A DNA stretch of 64,000 bases from Alligator mississippiensis (Eukaryota; Chordata; Crocodylia; Alligatoridae): the NCBI RefSeq assembly GCF_030867095.1, contig NC_081835.1, positions 47,785,892 to 47,849,891 of the forward strand, in the 5' to 3' direction. Both the position numbers and the translations under genes were made by a program. Shown piece by piece: positions 11,301 to 22,000 of the stretch (positions within the stretch are counted from its first letter, which is position 1; every line of letters starts with the position of its first letter). The notes under the pieces were generated by a model. It had not been told where the DNA came from, made no database searches, and saw only the letters and a list, made by a program, of their open reading frames with translations.

Positions 11301-13794
11301 AGGGGACCATGCAGGTATAAACTAGCAATGACAGGTCTGAGGTTGAAAGGAAGAGGAAGGTATCGCAGAGCCTGCAGACCATCACTGGTGCCTCCTGCCC
11401 ATGGGGGTCTCTGCCCTGACCTTGTGGGAGAGGTAATGCTGCTGTGTATCTTCACAGTGTGTGGTATCCCTGTGCAAAGCTGTGTTGACTACTGTCACCG
11501 CACAACTGGCCGTGATGACTGCTCCCTGTGCCTGCCCCTCTGCTCTGGTGAGTTCCACTGGTGCCCACAGGGCTTCAGCCTTGATCCTTTGTTGGGTGGT
11601 GGGGGTGGGTGGTGCAGACATTGGATAATACAGCCTCACTCAGCATGGTGACAATGGCCACTCCTAGAGGCTGTGAACCCTGTCCTAGCAAGTATCATAG
11701 TATCATAGTACTTAGGGTTGGAAGGGACCTAAACAGATCTTCAAGTCTGACCCCCTGCCCGGGGCAGGAACAGGTGTCGAGATCATATCACCCCAGCCAA
11801 ATATCTGTCCAGCCTCTTCTTGAGGACCCCCAGGGTAGGAGAGAGTACCATCTCACTTGGGAGCCCATTCCAGAGCCTGGCAGCCTAACTGTAAAGTAAT
11901 GTCTCCTGATGTCCAGCCTGAACCTTCTCTCTAATGATTTGTGGCCATATTCCTAGTAACCCCAGGTGGTGCCCGGGGTAACAGAGCCTCCTCCAGTTCC
12001 TGCTGGTCCCCTCTGGTGAGTTTGTAAATGGCCACCAGATCCCCTCTCAGCCTTCTCTTGTGGAGGATGAATAGATTCAGGCCCTTTAGCCTCTCTTCGT
12101 AGGGCCTGCCCTGCTGCCCCTTGACCATGTGAGTGGCCCTCCTCTGGACCCTCTCAATGCTAGCCACATCCCTCTTGAAGTGTGGTGCCCAGAACTGGAC
12201 TCCAACTGTGGCCTGACCAATGCTGTGTATAGGGGAAGGATCACCTCCAGGCAGTGGAGTCCCCCAGGGCTCGGTCCTCGGGCCTGTACTGTTCAATATC
12301 TTTATCAGCAATCTGGATCTGGGGGTGGGTGGAATGCACGCTGTCCAAATTCGCACCAAGTTGTGGGGCGAGGTAGGCACACTGGAGGGAAGGGACAGAA
12401 TCCAGCTAGATCTAGACAGGTTACAGAGGTGGGCGGATGAGAATAGGATGGAATTCAATGCAGACAAGTGCAAGGTGCTGCATCTAGGGAGAAGGAACGA
12501 GCAACACACCTATAGGCTGGGGAATACCCTTCTTGTCAACATCTTGGCAGAAAGGGATCTTGGAGTCATTGTTGACTCCAGGATGAACATGAGCCGCCAA
12601 TGTGAGGAAGCAGTCAGTAAGGCTAACCGCACCTTGTCGTGCATCTACAGATGCATCACAAGCACATCCCTCCAGGTCAAAAACGACCCGTCCACCACCA
12701 CTCTCTGGGTGCAGCCATCTAGCCAATTTGCCACCCATCTGACTGTAGGCATCAATGCCGCAGTCACCACGTTTTTTTAAGAGAATATGGTGGGAAACCA
12801 TGTCAAAGGCCTTCTTCTTTAGAAGGAGCTTCTCTCATCGGGGTCCCAGGTTTTATAGACCCTCAGCCCAGAGCAGTCCCACTGGGAAAGGTCAGGCAGT
12901 GCCAAGCTTTCTCCCAAATAAGGTTCCATATAAGCCTGGAACACCAGCCCCACCATTCCCAATTGTACAGGGTCAGAGGGAAATACTTCTCACCACAACT
13001 TCCCCTGAGGAGCATTCTCAGGGGAAGGAGACAGCTGCAGCTCATTTGACATCTATTAGGGCATTGTGGGGATTCAGGCCTATACACCTTGTTCTCTCCA
13101 GTTCTTCTGGGCTATCCTTCCAGCTGCGTGCAGCTCCTTCATTATGACTCCCTGAGCATACAGGGCTGCAAAGCCACTGCATTGCCCCTGGCAGAGGCTG
13201 TGTTAGTCAGCACAGAAAGTGTGATTGTTGACTACAGCTGCTAGGGCTGCCTGGGATCAGAAAGAAACTGAATGGTGGTGCCAGCCATTCCAGCAGCTTG
13301 GGATCTCACCAGCAGGTCGGTGATCGGTGGGGGTGGCATCCTGCCATAGAAGCTGAAAATGGCTCTGTCTCTTGCTAGAACCTGCTCAGGTTCATTGACT
13401 TTACCGGATGCTTCTCCAGATCTTGGGGCAGTTGGCTGGTGTGTCATATTTCTCTGTAGAAGACTGTGTTTTCCTGTGAGCCAGCACTTGCAGTTTGTCC
13501 ATGGAGAAGCATGCACCTTTCCTCTGAAAGCTGTATTTGGGGCCCAGGCTGTCCAGGGGTTGAGCCCAGCATCAGGCCCTCTGTTGGGGCTCTGGAAGCC
13601 TGTGAGTGCTTCCCATCACACCAGCTCCAATGTGCTTTCTCTTTTTCCTCCCAGACTCCAGCCTTGAAATCTTGGACCCCAACGAACTGACCATGCTCTT
13701 CATGGTGAAGTCCCAGTCCATCAACCTCACTTCAGAAAATCAGCGCAATCCAGAAAATGCATCTAAAATCATCTATGATAGCAAATTCCCATGA
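5115..13794 (+). CDS. Unrecognised cysteine-rich, PAN/apple-like protein gene (four exons seen, 5' end missing)
   Basis: Four plus-strand exons (5115-5330, 9009-9113, 11458-11547, 13655-13794) each have a good acceptor and donor. All internal junctions are phase 1, so they join without a frame break into at least 183 codons ending in TGA at 13792-13794. The first exon resembles a PAN/apple domain ([11 protein letters not shown], then [17 protein letters not shown] and TLYVQT). The next two are cysteine-rich, with an EGF-like GYSGQHC and a [10 protein letters not shown]...CSLCLPLCS block. The last is a 46-codon tail with N-glycosylation sites NLT and NAS. Phase-1 modular exons and paired cysteines are usual for secreted or membrane ectodomain proteins. 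Function is unknown to me; no start codon or signal peptide is seen. The gene lies upstream of LRRC26 in the same direction, with CR1 and a MIR-like SINE in its introns. Confidence 0.6.
5386..5490 (+). repeat. MIR-like SINE fragment
   Basis: GGGGGCTCTAGTCCTAGCTC, then TTCCACTGATCTG and, after a gap, CCCCATGCCTCAGTTTCCCC follow the order of the ancient MIR core: the 'correctly described, in ... cell type' portion and the CTCAGTTTCC box. It lies inside the first visible intron of the unrecognised gene. Confidence 0.55.
5552..8610 (-). mobile_element. Nearly complete CR1 LINE ORF2, interrupted by a hAT element
   Basis: The minus strand runs from the endonuclease region (8610-8050, with [18 protein letters not shown] and VFMGDLN) through the linker and RT (7409-6990: [32 protein letters not shown]) and the [20 protein letters not shown] block. 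The active-site region [11 protein letters not shown] keeps both aspartates. It continues through [19 protein letters not shown] and [12 protein letters not shown] to the CR1 tail at 5552. Stops and frameshifts show it is inactive. A 187-bp element at 6385-6571 interrupts it between the WGIVNTL and QDRG codons. It fills most of the intron between the 5115 and 9009 exons. Confidence 0.92.
6385..6571. mobile_element. Short hAT-type non-autonomous element nested in CR1
   Basis: The ends are CAGCGGTGGGCAA and, at the right, TTGCCTGCCCCTG, which are imperfect inverted repeats. The flanks are CTGTAGTG (6377-6384) and CTCTAGTG (6572-6579), a 7/8 match to an 8-bp target duplication as expected for hAT transposons. 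Removing one flank and the element restores continuous CR1 coding sense, which proves insertion into an existing CR1 copy. Confidence 0.8.
9009..9113 (+). CDS. Exon of the unrecognised gene: EGF-like cysteine-rich module
   Basis: The acceptor is CTCCTCTCTGCAG and the donor is CGAG|GTGAGG. Its 105 nt are phase 1 in and out. With the preceding A it reads [14 protein letters not shown], then a proline-rich link, ACDCSG and RIRTSATR. CxxGYSGxxC is a typical EGF-like ending, but the exon is too short for a whole EGF domain and the rest may be in an exon I missed. Confidence 0.55.
9805..9924 (+). other. Short open frame with a signal-peptide-like start
   Basis: ATG in a fair context (GGCCATGC) opens a 39-codon frame beginning [20 protein letters not shown]: a short polar start, a hydrophobic core and a plausible cleavage site after ACA. 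It could be an alternative first exon for the unrecognised gene, since the frame would be phase 1 at GCTT|GTGCAG, although that is a poor donor. It could equally be chance. I do not count it as a gene. Confidence 0.2.
11458..11547 (+). CDS. Exon of the unrecognised gene: cysteine-rich module
   Basis: The acceptor is GTGTATCTTCACAG and the donor is TCTG|GTGAGT, a near-perfect consensus. The 90 nt are phase 1 on both sides. With the flanking bases it reads [18 protein letters not shown] followed by [12 protein letters not shown]: six cysteines in 30 residues, so probably disulfide-rich and extracellular. No family recognised. Confidence 0.6.
11692..12825 (-). mobile_element. CR1 LINE with an inverted central segment
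   Basis: The 11692-12247 and 12680-12825 parts are CR1 on the minus strand: the tail through [20 protein letters not shown] and [13 protein letters not shown] at the left, and [14 protein letters not shown] with the [11 protein letters not shown] block at the right. The part between, 12248-12678, is CR1 on the plus strand ([19 protein letters not shown] through [19 protein letters not shown] to ITSTS). The inverted block is exactly the part of ORF2 expected between the two outer parts, so one element was rearranged in place. It lies between the 11458 and 13655 exons. Confidence 0.82.
13655..13794 (+). CDS. Last coding exon of the unrecognised gene
   Basis: It follows a strong acceptor (TTCTCTTTTTCCTCCCAG) and enters in phase 1. 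It encodes [20 protein letters not shown] followed by [19 protein letters not shown] and YDSKFP, then TGA. There are no cysteines, two N-glycosylation sequons and no membrane segment, so the visible protein would be secreted if a signal peptide exists upstream. No clear AATAAA was found just downstream. Confidence 0.55.
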
Positions 13795-15729
13795 GACAGC
13801 ACAGCATGGAGCACTTCAGGTGCTCTGCTCTTTCCAAGGTTCTCCCATTTGTTTTCTTTCAGCCAGTTTTTGTACTGCAGTTTGTGAGCAAGCAAGGTCA
13901 ATGTTGTGGCCCCAACACAGCTGCCTTCACTGTGTTCTGTATTTGTAGGCTCACCTTTCCTCCCACTTCATGGCCACTTAGAATGCAGCTATTTTGAGTT
14001 AGGAGCCCACTGTCAGCTGATCGGGCCATGGCTACCACAGGTCCTAGGGAGCTGCTGAATGAGATCCTGGAACCCATCCACTTGGCTTATGGTGTTGGAT
14101 GGCCAGGGAAAGACTAGGAGTGAGGCAGGAGACTTATCTTCTTCTGCACTAACAGGTCAGAGACCAAACCCTTGATTAGAGGCACCAGCCATAGTGCTAT
14201 TGTGTAGCTCTGAGGAGCCCTGAGAGTCCATAAGCTAGGATGTGCGGCAGGGGGTGGGGTGGAGACTTAGTGTTAAGGAGACTGTATGTGCTCCAGTGAG
14301 AAACAAAAGTCAGTTCTTAACAGGATCCAAATACTATTTTCAGCCTAGACAGCACCCTGCTGTCAAATCCTGGCCTCCTTGGGATAGAGAGTGTGCAGAA
14401 GGATGGTGCCTTCCTCTCCTGACACACGCACTCCAGTCTGTACCGTCCAGCTGAGCCTCAGGGGCCCCCACTTGGTTGGTGGAAAGTCCAGAATCATATG
14501 CAGCTGGTGCCCCATGGTGGCGGAGGTGACCCTAAAGAAGAAGGCAGGAAGTGCATTTCCTCTAGGGGCCTTGCTGAGGGGAGAGAGAGCAATCCCCTCT
14601 AGAGCTGGCACTGTGCCTCTCAGACTTCAGTACTACAGCCGAGTAACACACCTTGCAAAAGCTGGCACAGTGACCCTGGAGAGTCCACAGGCAGAGCCTC
14701 ACCATCGCAGCTGGCAGCTTACACAGTACCACCCAGGGACTGGTGATGCAGCTTGGCCACAAGAGTTTGCACAATGCCCCAAGAGACTAATCACAGACCC
14801 CAGCCATCAAAGATGGCTCAGTGGCCCCCTGAGAGACCAATGGCACAACAGCCATCCCTGTCAGAACAGTTCCTCCTTCCCCTGAAACCAGTGGGGACTA
14901 GTATTATGGCTGGTACTATGCCCCTCAGAGACCTGTTGTGCAGCCCAAACAATAACAGCTGCCACAGGGCAAGCGTGGGGTAAATGGAGAAAGGCAGAAC
15001 TGAATGGGAGCAGAGCAAGAGGCTCAGCTTCTGGCTGAGGAAGGCACCAAGATTTGGGGTGAGGGTGTCCCCCCTGAACTCCAGTGCTTGGCCCAGGCAT
15101 CAGGAATGGAGGTGGGGGATGTGGAGGGATCTAGACACATTTGCTCTGGAGCTGGTCATGAGCCACTCTGTGGAGTGTGGCTGGGGTGGGCTGGGTTCAT
15201 GTTCACCTCCCTGGCACCACTGCACTTCCTGCTGCTGTGATCTGGTCCAAGCTGGGTTCCCTGATGCCTGCTGTAGCTCTGTGCCAAGGGGTTAATGCCG
15301 GAGCAGTAGTTGTACCTGGCTGGTAGCTGGGTGGGGGCAGGGGAGCTGTGGCTCTGCACCTTGGCAGCAGAAGCTGCTCTTAGAAAATATTTGCTAAGAA
15401 AAGTGCAGCTCCACCCTGGAGAAACCACAATCCAGGGCAAGCAGCGGCCTTTGAGCAGCCAGGTTAATGTTTGCAGAGTGTAGGTGACGCCGAAGTTTGT
15501 GAAAGGGAATGTGAGCCACTAGCGAAAGCTCCAAGGCGCCTGCTTCCTTGGGAGGAGTTGCACAACCCACCACCCCACTTCTCTGGCCTGAGCAGGCGGC
15601 CCAATGAGGTGGGGGTAGGGGACATCCAGGAGCCACAACAGGTCTCTAGGGACGCTGCCCTGGTGAGTCTGCCTTCGTGACTGAGTGGGTGGGAGCTAAG
15701 TCCTTCCTTCAGTGTCTCATCTTGTGGGC
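13795..15729. other. Intergenic stretch upstream of LRRC26; no gene recognised
   Basis: This holds the 3' flank of the unrecognised gene and the 5' flank of LRRC26. No repeat family or exon was identified. The LRRC26 promoter and 5' untranslated region should lie in the last few hundred bases, but I could not place a TATA box or a CpG-dense block with confidence. Confidence 0.4.
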
Positions 15730-16345
15730 ATGGCCAGCTTGAGTTGTCGGGGAGCCCTGCTGACCTCTCTCCTCCTCCTGTACCCACTCCTCTGTGCTGC
15801 CTGCCCAGCTGTTTGCAGCTGCTCCTCAGGGGAAGTGGACTGCCGTGACCGTGCCTTGCACTTTGTGCCCAGTGGCCTGCCCACCAATGCCAGCGCAGTG
15901 CTACTGGGTTATAACCGCATCGCCAGGCTCAAGGCTCACACCTTCCTGCAGCAGGGGTCCTTGCTGTACCTCAGTCTGCATGGCAATGTGCTGGTGAGCA
16001 TCCACAGCCAGGCGCTTGCAGGGCTTTGGGCACTGCAGGAGCTGGACCTGAGCAACAACTTCCTCGTGGTGCTCACAGCAGAAACCTTCCTGCCACTGCC
16101 CAGCCTCACAACACTCAATGTGGGCAGCAACCAGCTGGCCCAGCTGGCCCCAGATGTGCCGCGCACCTTGCCCCAACTCCAGGCTCTGTTTCTGCACAAC
16201 AATGCTCTACGGTCCCTGGACACTGGCTTCTTTGAGAACCTGCCTGCTGTACGCTTGCTGACACTTGGGGGCAACCCCTGGGCATGCAGCTGTTCCATCT
16301 GGCCCCTCTTCCTCTGGCTCACCCACAACAGGGACAAGATCCAAG
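15730..16345 (+). CDS. LRRC26: LRRC26 exon 1: signal peptide, LRRNT, repeats, start of LRRCT
   Basis: 616 nt ending CCAAG|GTAAAA in phase 1. It holds the hydrophobic leader LLTSLLLLYPLLCAA, the LRRNT cysteines, the repeats with LxxLxLxxN cores (ELDLSNNFL, TLNVGSNQL, ALFLHNNAL, LLTLGGNPW) and the first LRRCT cysteines (ACSC). One N-glycosylation sequon (NAS at residue 53) lies before the first repeat. Reading through the donor adds a short non-homologous tail and a stop, so splicing is required. Confidence 0.88.
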
Positions 16346-17907
16346 GTAAAAGGCGTGGGGTGGGTATGCAGACCACCCTTGGGCTGGCTGGTCAAGAGCA
16401 GTCTGGGCCCCCACTGATCTGAGGTGAAGGGCAGTCCCAAGTGCCTCCCCTTGACTGGCCACCAGGCAGGTGTTTCAGCCCTTGGTCCATGGCAAGCCCA
16501 CAAGGCTTTATGGAGCATTGCTAGGGTGCAGGTGGCTCTAGCATGGCCCCAGGCCATGGGGCAGCAGGAAGTACTCCCTGCTTCCTCCATAATGCTGGAG
16601 CCAAGGAGGTGCTGCCTGGTGCTGATCCATGTTGGGACCTGTGACTTCCATCTGCTTCCCTTCTCTGAGAAAACCTCCAGTTCTGGAGCCTGGGCCAGCT
16701 TATTCTGCCCTGCCTTCAGGCAGATGCTGGCCAGGCTGCCACCAGGCACAGGGTGAACCTGTCATGAGCAGGGCATTGTGGGGGAGCGGGGGGAGGCTGT
16801 GAATGGCCCTGGACAAAGGTGCTGTAAGTGCACTGATGGCACCAGCATAGCTGGAGCAAGGCTGTGGGATCTGAGCACAAGAGTGTGGGGCTGGTGTATA
16901 GGAGATGCCCAGGAGAGCCTGGGCAATGGGGAGAGCACTCTGCAGAGGCAGAGCCCTTAACCCCATGGTGCTGGATGGGTGTCCCTTTGCCCCCTCCGCC
17001 TTGTTCTCCCACTTCCCCAGGGAGAAGAGCTGCCCTGTTGTGAGCCCTGAGGAGAGAGGTGCTCCCCAAGGCAACAGGATGCCCAGCTTCAGCTCAACTG
17101 CTCCCGTGGACACCCTGCCTCATGACCACAGACTCTGGGGAAAAACAGCTGCCACAAGCACCAAACCCACCCCTGCCATGGGTTTTGTGGGGAGAGGTGC
17201 CTCCCAACTACCATGGACTCAGAGGGGATGGCCTGAGGGATCAGTCTTGTGCTGTAGGTTGTTATCCCTCAGTGCTGACCAAAGGAGTGGCCAGGCCCCT
17301 CTGTCACCTGCCCACAGCCTGGAGGCCAGTACCATGTTGAGGCTGATGTGGGCAACTGGGGCATTGATCTTTCCCAGCTGCAACAGTTGCCCAACCTCAG
17401 TGACATTCCTCTGCATCACTCTGACTCTGCCATCCTGGCCCTAAGGTGGCCCCCTGTGCCAGTGATGCTGTCCCACCTGCCCTGGCAGTGCCCTGCCTAG
17501 CCCTCCTGCCTCATCCCTTGCTGATGGTGCTAGGCACCTCTGCCCTTTCATCATGTCCACAAAGGCAAGGCAAAATGGAAGTTGCCCTTGCTGGCAAGTC
17601 AGGAGCTGACTGGTGCATTTCTTTTCATCTTGCAGAGGAGAATCTGACCGTGTGCCGATTCCCAGAGCTGCTCAACCAGTTTCCCATTGCAGCCCTTGAC
17701 AATGCCTCCTTCAGCCACTGCCAGGAGAGCCCACTGCATCCACACGACTATGCTTTCTTCCTGCTCATTGGCCCAGCCTCCTTCCTAGGCAGCATCATCA
17801 TCTGCATCCTAACTGGCTGCCTGGTTGTGGCGTGCAACAAGCTGAGCAAAGACCCTTACCCTCGGCAAAGAGCCCCACGACCCAGGATGACACTGCCCCA
17901 GCAGTAA
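15730..17907 (+). CDS. LRRC26: LRRC26, leucine-rich repeat auxiliary gamma subunit of BK channels (two exons)
   Basis: The coding sequence joins 15730-16345 and 17636-17907 (295 aa). The start ATG sits in GGGCATGG, a good Kozak context. Residues 1-24 are a signal peptide. A CPAVCSC cap at 25-31 opens the LRRNT, and about five to six leucine-rich repeats span 45-180. The LRRCT starts NPWACSC (182-188) and ends in exon 2 (TVC, SHC), followed by one membrane helix near 244-271. The short cytosolic tail is basic. In mammals this type I membrane protein binds BK (KCNMA1) channels and shifts their activation to negative voltages, and the family's basic juxtamembrane cluster contributes. Paralogues LRRC38, LRRC52 and LRRC55 share the fold; the choice of LRRC26 rests on its convergent position next to GRIN1, as in human. 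It is somewhat shorter than the human protein of about 334 aa. Confidence 0.88.
16346..17635 (+). other. LRRC26 intron; nothing else recognised
   Basis: A 1.29-kb phase-1 intron, GTAAAA to TCTTGCAG, with no recognised repeat. Open frames within it (for example 16905-17444) show no protein-like composition. Confidence 0.7.
17636..17907 (+). CDS. LRRC26: LRRC26 exon 2: end of LRRCT, membrane helix, cytosolic tail
   Basis: After TTTTCATCTTGCAG the exon completes IQEENLTVC and supplies the last two LRRCT cysteines and two more sequons (NLT, NAS). It then encodes the membrane helix (FFLLIGPASFLGSIIICILT) and a tail CNKLSKDPYPRQRAPRPR that is rich in basic residues. The stop is TAA at 17905-17907. 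Confidence 0.88.
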
Positions 17908-18785
17908 CTCTGGGATGGGGCAGGGAAGAGCTGTGGTGATACAAGACACTGGGCAGGGCAGGGACATGCCAGGCTGGCACCAGCTTGCAACCAGGGCAGG
18001 GAAGTGCATCCAGCTCCGGGAGGGATGAGTCGCCAGCGCCCCAGGGTTTATGAGCTGCGCTCCTCATGCTGTGGGGCCTTCCCTTCCCTCCCTCCTCAGG
18101 CAGGAGCCCAGTTCATATCCTCTGTAGCTGCCACCAAGAGCCAGGGGAATGACAGACCTTGGTGTTCAACACTGTTGCCTGGCAGGCTGGATGGGCAGTG
18201 CCCAGTCCATCCATGGGCTGGATTTAGCCAGTGATCCCAATCTGCTGCCCAGGGCAGGTGCAGTGGGGCCCATCCAGGCATGCAGAGGGAGGTGGAGGGG
18301 AGCTTGGCCCTGATCCAACCCTAACCAGGCCCTGCAGAGGTGGGGGGAGGGAGCTTGACCTCAACCCACAGAAGGAAGGGGGCAAGTTCCTCTGTGCAGG
18401 AACAGGGGGCCTGGGAATATGGCAGCAGGGAGAGGTGGCAGTAGTATTTGCCACTGCTCCCTTGGCACTAATTTTCCTGACCTGTGGAAAGCCCTGCAGG
18501 CCTGATGCCATGGCCCTGCAGGCTGCATTTGGCCTGCCGGCTCGAGGTTGAGTACCCCTTATCTAGACAGACAAACAGGAACCTCCATCTCAGGTGGCTG
18601 ACGAGAGCAGGCCCCTAACCTGTGGCAAGGGTAGAAAGCAGCTCAGGCTCCCAGAGGCCCCAGTCTCTCTGCTTTTGTTCTTATATTCAGTCCTGGACAA
18701 CAGGACTGGGCCAGGGTACCAGCACATTCACACCCTAGCCACTTGCAGTGATCCCCAATACTTAGGACTCCTTGCTCTAGTGTCA
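17908..18785. other. LRRC26 3' flank; no gene recognised
   Basis: This should contain the LRRC26 3' untranslated region. No AATAAA was placed and no repeat family recognised. Confidence 0.4.
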
Positions 18786-19057
18786 GGCATCCAGGTTGTA
18801 GTCATATTGGTCTAGAGGCAAAAGGAATCAGAACTCATGGCAGAGATGATATCTTTTATTAAACCAACTAGATATTAAAAAAAAAAAAGTATTTATTTGC
18901 AAGCTTTCCGGCATAGGCACCCTTCATCAGGCATAGGAGACTGCACAGATTATAAAAGTTCTCCTAGGATCTCTCCCTGATGGAGGGTGCCTGTGCCTGA
19001 AAACTTGCAAATAAATATTTTTTGTGCAAGTATCTAGTTGGTCTAATAAAAGATATC
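18786..19057. repeat. Inverted pair of Penelope-like 3' ends (long palindrome)
   Basis: The stretch 18848-18940 is repeated in reverse complement up to 19057: GATATCTTTTATTAAACCAA at the left against TTGGTCTAATAAAAGATATC at the right. Both arms carry the GCAAGCTTT...GGCACCCTTCATCAGG block and a central TAAAAGTTCTCC motif. The outer flank at 18786 (CATCCAGGTTGTAGTCATAT) is the end sequence also seen at 53509 and, diverged, at 57910. The 3' end of the decayed Penelope-like element at 57.8 kb shares the TTGGTCTAATRAAAGATA block, so I assign these arms to that family. Confidence 0.7.
18905..18930 (-). ncRNA. Hammerhead-ribozyme-like core in the Penelope-like arm
   Basis: On the minus strand this reads CTGATGA, then a stem-II-like GGGTGCCTATGCC segment, then GAAA: the two invariant hammerhead core boxes in the right order and spacing. 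Hammerhead motifs are known in Penelope-like elements. The mirror copy in the right arm is mutated (CTGATGG). Stem I, stem III and the cleavage site were not placed, so activity is unproven. Confidence 0.45.
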
Positions 19058-22000
19058 ACCTCCTTGCTCCAGTAGCATTTGGGTAGTTCCTGCAGGCAGA
19101 GCACCCAATGTGTGCTGGGGGAGGGAGTACTGCTCCTGTACTACAGCCACTGCACACAGCAGACAGCCCTGCAGGTGCAAGTCAGCACAGTTGCACTGAA
19201 GCAAGGGGAACTGGTGGGGCAGCAGCACAGCACGGAGGAAATGTACTGTCCTTAGGCACTATCTCTGACACCCTCCAGCACTGCACACTAACAGAAATGC
19301 TGGCTTAACTCAGGGGGCCCAGCTATACCGGGCTTATCCTTCACAGCCTGTGCCTACTTAAATTCAATGCCAGCTGTGACGAGTGTCAAGGAGGGAGACA
19401 GATGCAGACAGATTTCCAAACTGATCTAATTATGCTTGCTTTTAACCTGGAAGTGTTGGAGGAGCAGCAGCTGAAGGAGGAGCTGCAGCTGAACTTGTCC
19501 TTAGGCATGTAACAGATCGCTTAATTATGCTAATGAATAAAAGAGGGCAGGATCTAAATCTCCAGGATTGTAGAATGATGATCAATAGCGTAACTGGGGG
19601 GGAGGGGGCAGGACCTAGCCCTGGGTGCCAACTGTGACAGGGTGCCAGAATCTACCCTGCTCCCAAGAAGACTTTGCTGCTGCAGGGACAGCCCTGCACT
19701 GCCTGCCCAGAGCAGCTAGACAGTACAGCCCTGCACCCAGCAGTGTATCTGTGGGTGGCAAGTGGAATAGTTTTCCACCCCCCTTTTAAGTTTTGGTCAC
19801 AGCAGGCACAGCTTGGTGTCCCATAGTATAGTTGGGGTGGAAGGAAACAAGCAGGGCATGAAGCCCAGCTTCATGGAACCCAGGTCATAGGGCTGTTGCT
19901 ACCTGAGTGGATACTGCTGCAGTCACAGTTTTAGCAGCTGCCTTCAGTGTACAGAGAGCCCATGCAATTAAGACTCCCCTACCCTCACCCCCATGCCTCT
20001 GTACCCAGCAATGGGTTACCCCCTTCTCCCTCCCACCCCTGAATAAGCTTGCTGTACCTCTGCTGCTAATGAATGTAGATGTCTGAGGTTGCCTGGGCTG
20101 TGGCTGACTTGCAGGACTGCCAGAGGCCAGGGAGATGCCAGGGTTGGGATGCACTCATGTGCAGGCATACATTCAGTGTGGGCCTGCTCCAGCCAGCTGG
20201 CATGGCACTTCCTTTCAGGGGCCTGGCGCAGTTGGTCATGTCCTAGGCATGTCTAGAAAGCTGGATCAGGTGCAGATCAACAGTCTGGCTCTGGACCCTT
20301 GCACATGCTTCACAGGCCCTCAAGATTTTGGGGGCTCCTGCACAGCTCTCCCCTCTGCACGTCTTCTGTCTCTGGCTTTTAGTAAAGACTCTTTGCAAAC
20401 GACACCAGGTGAGTCTCTGAGGTGATCTGCCAGTGTGGGGGGTGCCACTGAGGCTCAACTTTTCAACAGTTACGGCATAGAAGGAGGCATGTGGCACTGC
20501 AGTAGTCATCTTTACCATTGCGCCGGGACTTTACTCAGCTCTTGCAAAACCTGTGTCTTAAGTTACATTACATCAAAGTATAAAGGATAAAAGATTGAAT
20601 CCTCACCAGGTATAAACTGGCATCACCTTACTGGACTCAGCGGAGCTGCATTAATCTAGGGAGCTATGACCTATTACACCAGCTGATGACTAGGCCTACT
20701 GGTCCTGGGCATGCTGCACAGTGCGGCTCCTTCTGCAATGACCACCAGTCCTCAGTGTCCAGCCCAGCCTTCCGAAGGGGCAAGCCAGCAGCTGCTGCTC
20801 CTTGCATGCCACCGGCTGGCCATGCTGGGCTGGGGGCAGGTTAAGCAGAAGGCTCGGTGTTCTGGTGTCAACATTGCAGATGGGTTTGCTTTTAAAAAAA
20901 TGTATCTACATCTCACCTAGTAAAGGGTAACAGCAGCAGCAGCTCTGCTGGCACCCAGGGCGGCTAGACAGAGGCAGAGCAGGGCCACCAGCTGTACACT
21001 GCTTGAGAGCAGGCTGCAGTGAGGGTGGAGGAAGGGGCTCACTAAGCTAATTCCCCACTGCCTGCACAGAAGGGTTTGTGGGAGCCAGCAGAATGATGCA
21101 CACTGTCCTGTATGAGGGGGAGGCACTATTGCAGAAAGGCAGGGTGGTAAGGCCTGTCTTATCCCAACCTCTGAACTGGTCTCATTTTCACTGAGGGCAG
21201 ATAGAGAATCAGGTCACAGCTGCAGGATGGGCCAGGTCCCATCTCTCTGTACACACCAGGACTCTGTGCTGGCCGAGGCCCACTGGTGTTGCTGCTGTGC
21301 TGCTAGCCAGCTCGTGCCTCAGGGAAGATCTGAGCATCCAGCCAGTATGGGCACTTTGGGGTACATGCTCCAAGGGTGACCTACAAGCAACAGGCCAACA
21401 GAGCAGGATTGGAGAGTCCATGCAGGGATACCAGAAGCTCCTGGGCTCATTCAGCTGGAAGGCATCTCACTGCTACAGAGAGCCTTTCTCATCAGATTGA
21501 TAGGAAGTGCAGTGCCCCAAAGGAATCTGGCAGAAGCTGGGACAAGGAGGAACAGTGGAAATGGAAAGGGATGGGAAGCACTTCCACAGCCTATTATCAT
21601 GACACATGCCCAGTACCTGTCAGTGCCTGGTTCAAGCAGCAACCCCCACCCCCTACTATAGTATTACAAATGTTAATGGAGGAGCTGGGCATCCTCACTT
21701 GCTGTGTGTGGCTGGGGCCTCATGAAGGTTTCGTGTGCGGAAGATGTGCGAGGGAAGTGTGTGGAAAGCACTTTAGCCAACTGTTGCACAGCCAGCAACA
21801 TGTTTCTAAGCCACTCCCATCAAACCAGGGTGAATGAGTGTGGTCAAGGGGCAAACGAGTGAGATACATATCACCAGGTCTTCCCCACACATGACAAGGG
21901 CTATGTAAAAACAGCCTACTCTGGTGGGAGCCAAGAGCAGTGCAGGTTTCTTGTGCAGGCAGGTGGGATGGAGGAGGGAAGGGTGGAGTTCATGGAAGAA

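Noticed and set aside
12220..12780. 186-aa plus-strand frame with [12 protein letters not shown]
   Set aside because: It is a CR1 reverse transcriptase remnant, not a host gene.
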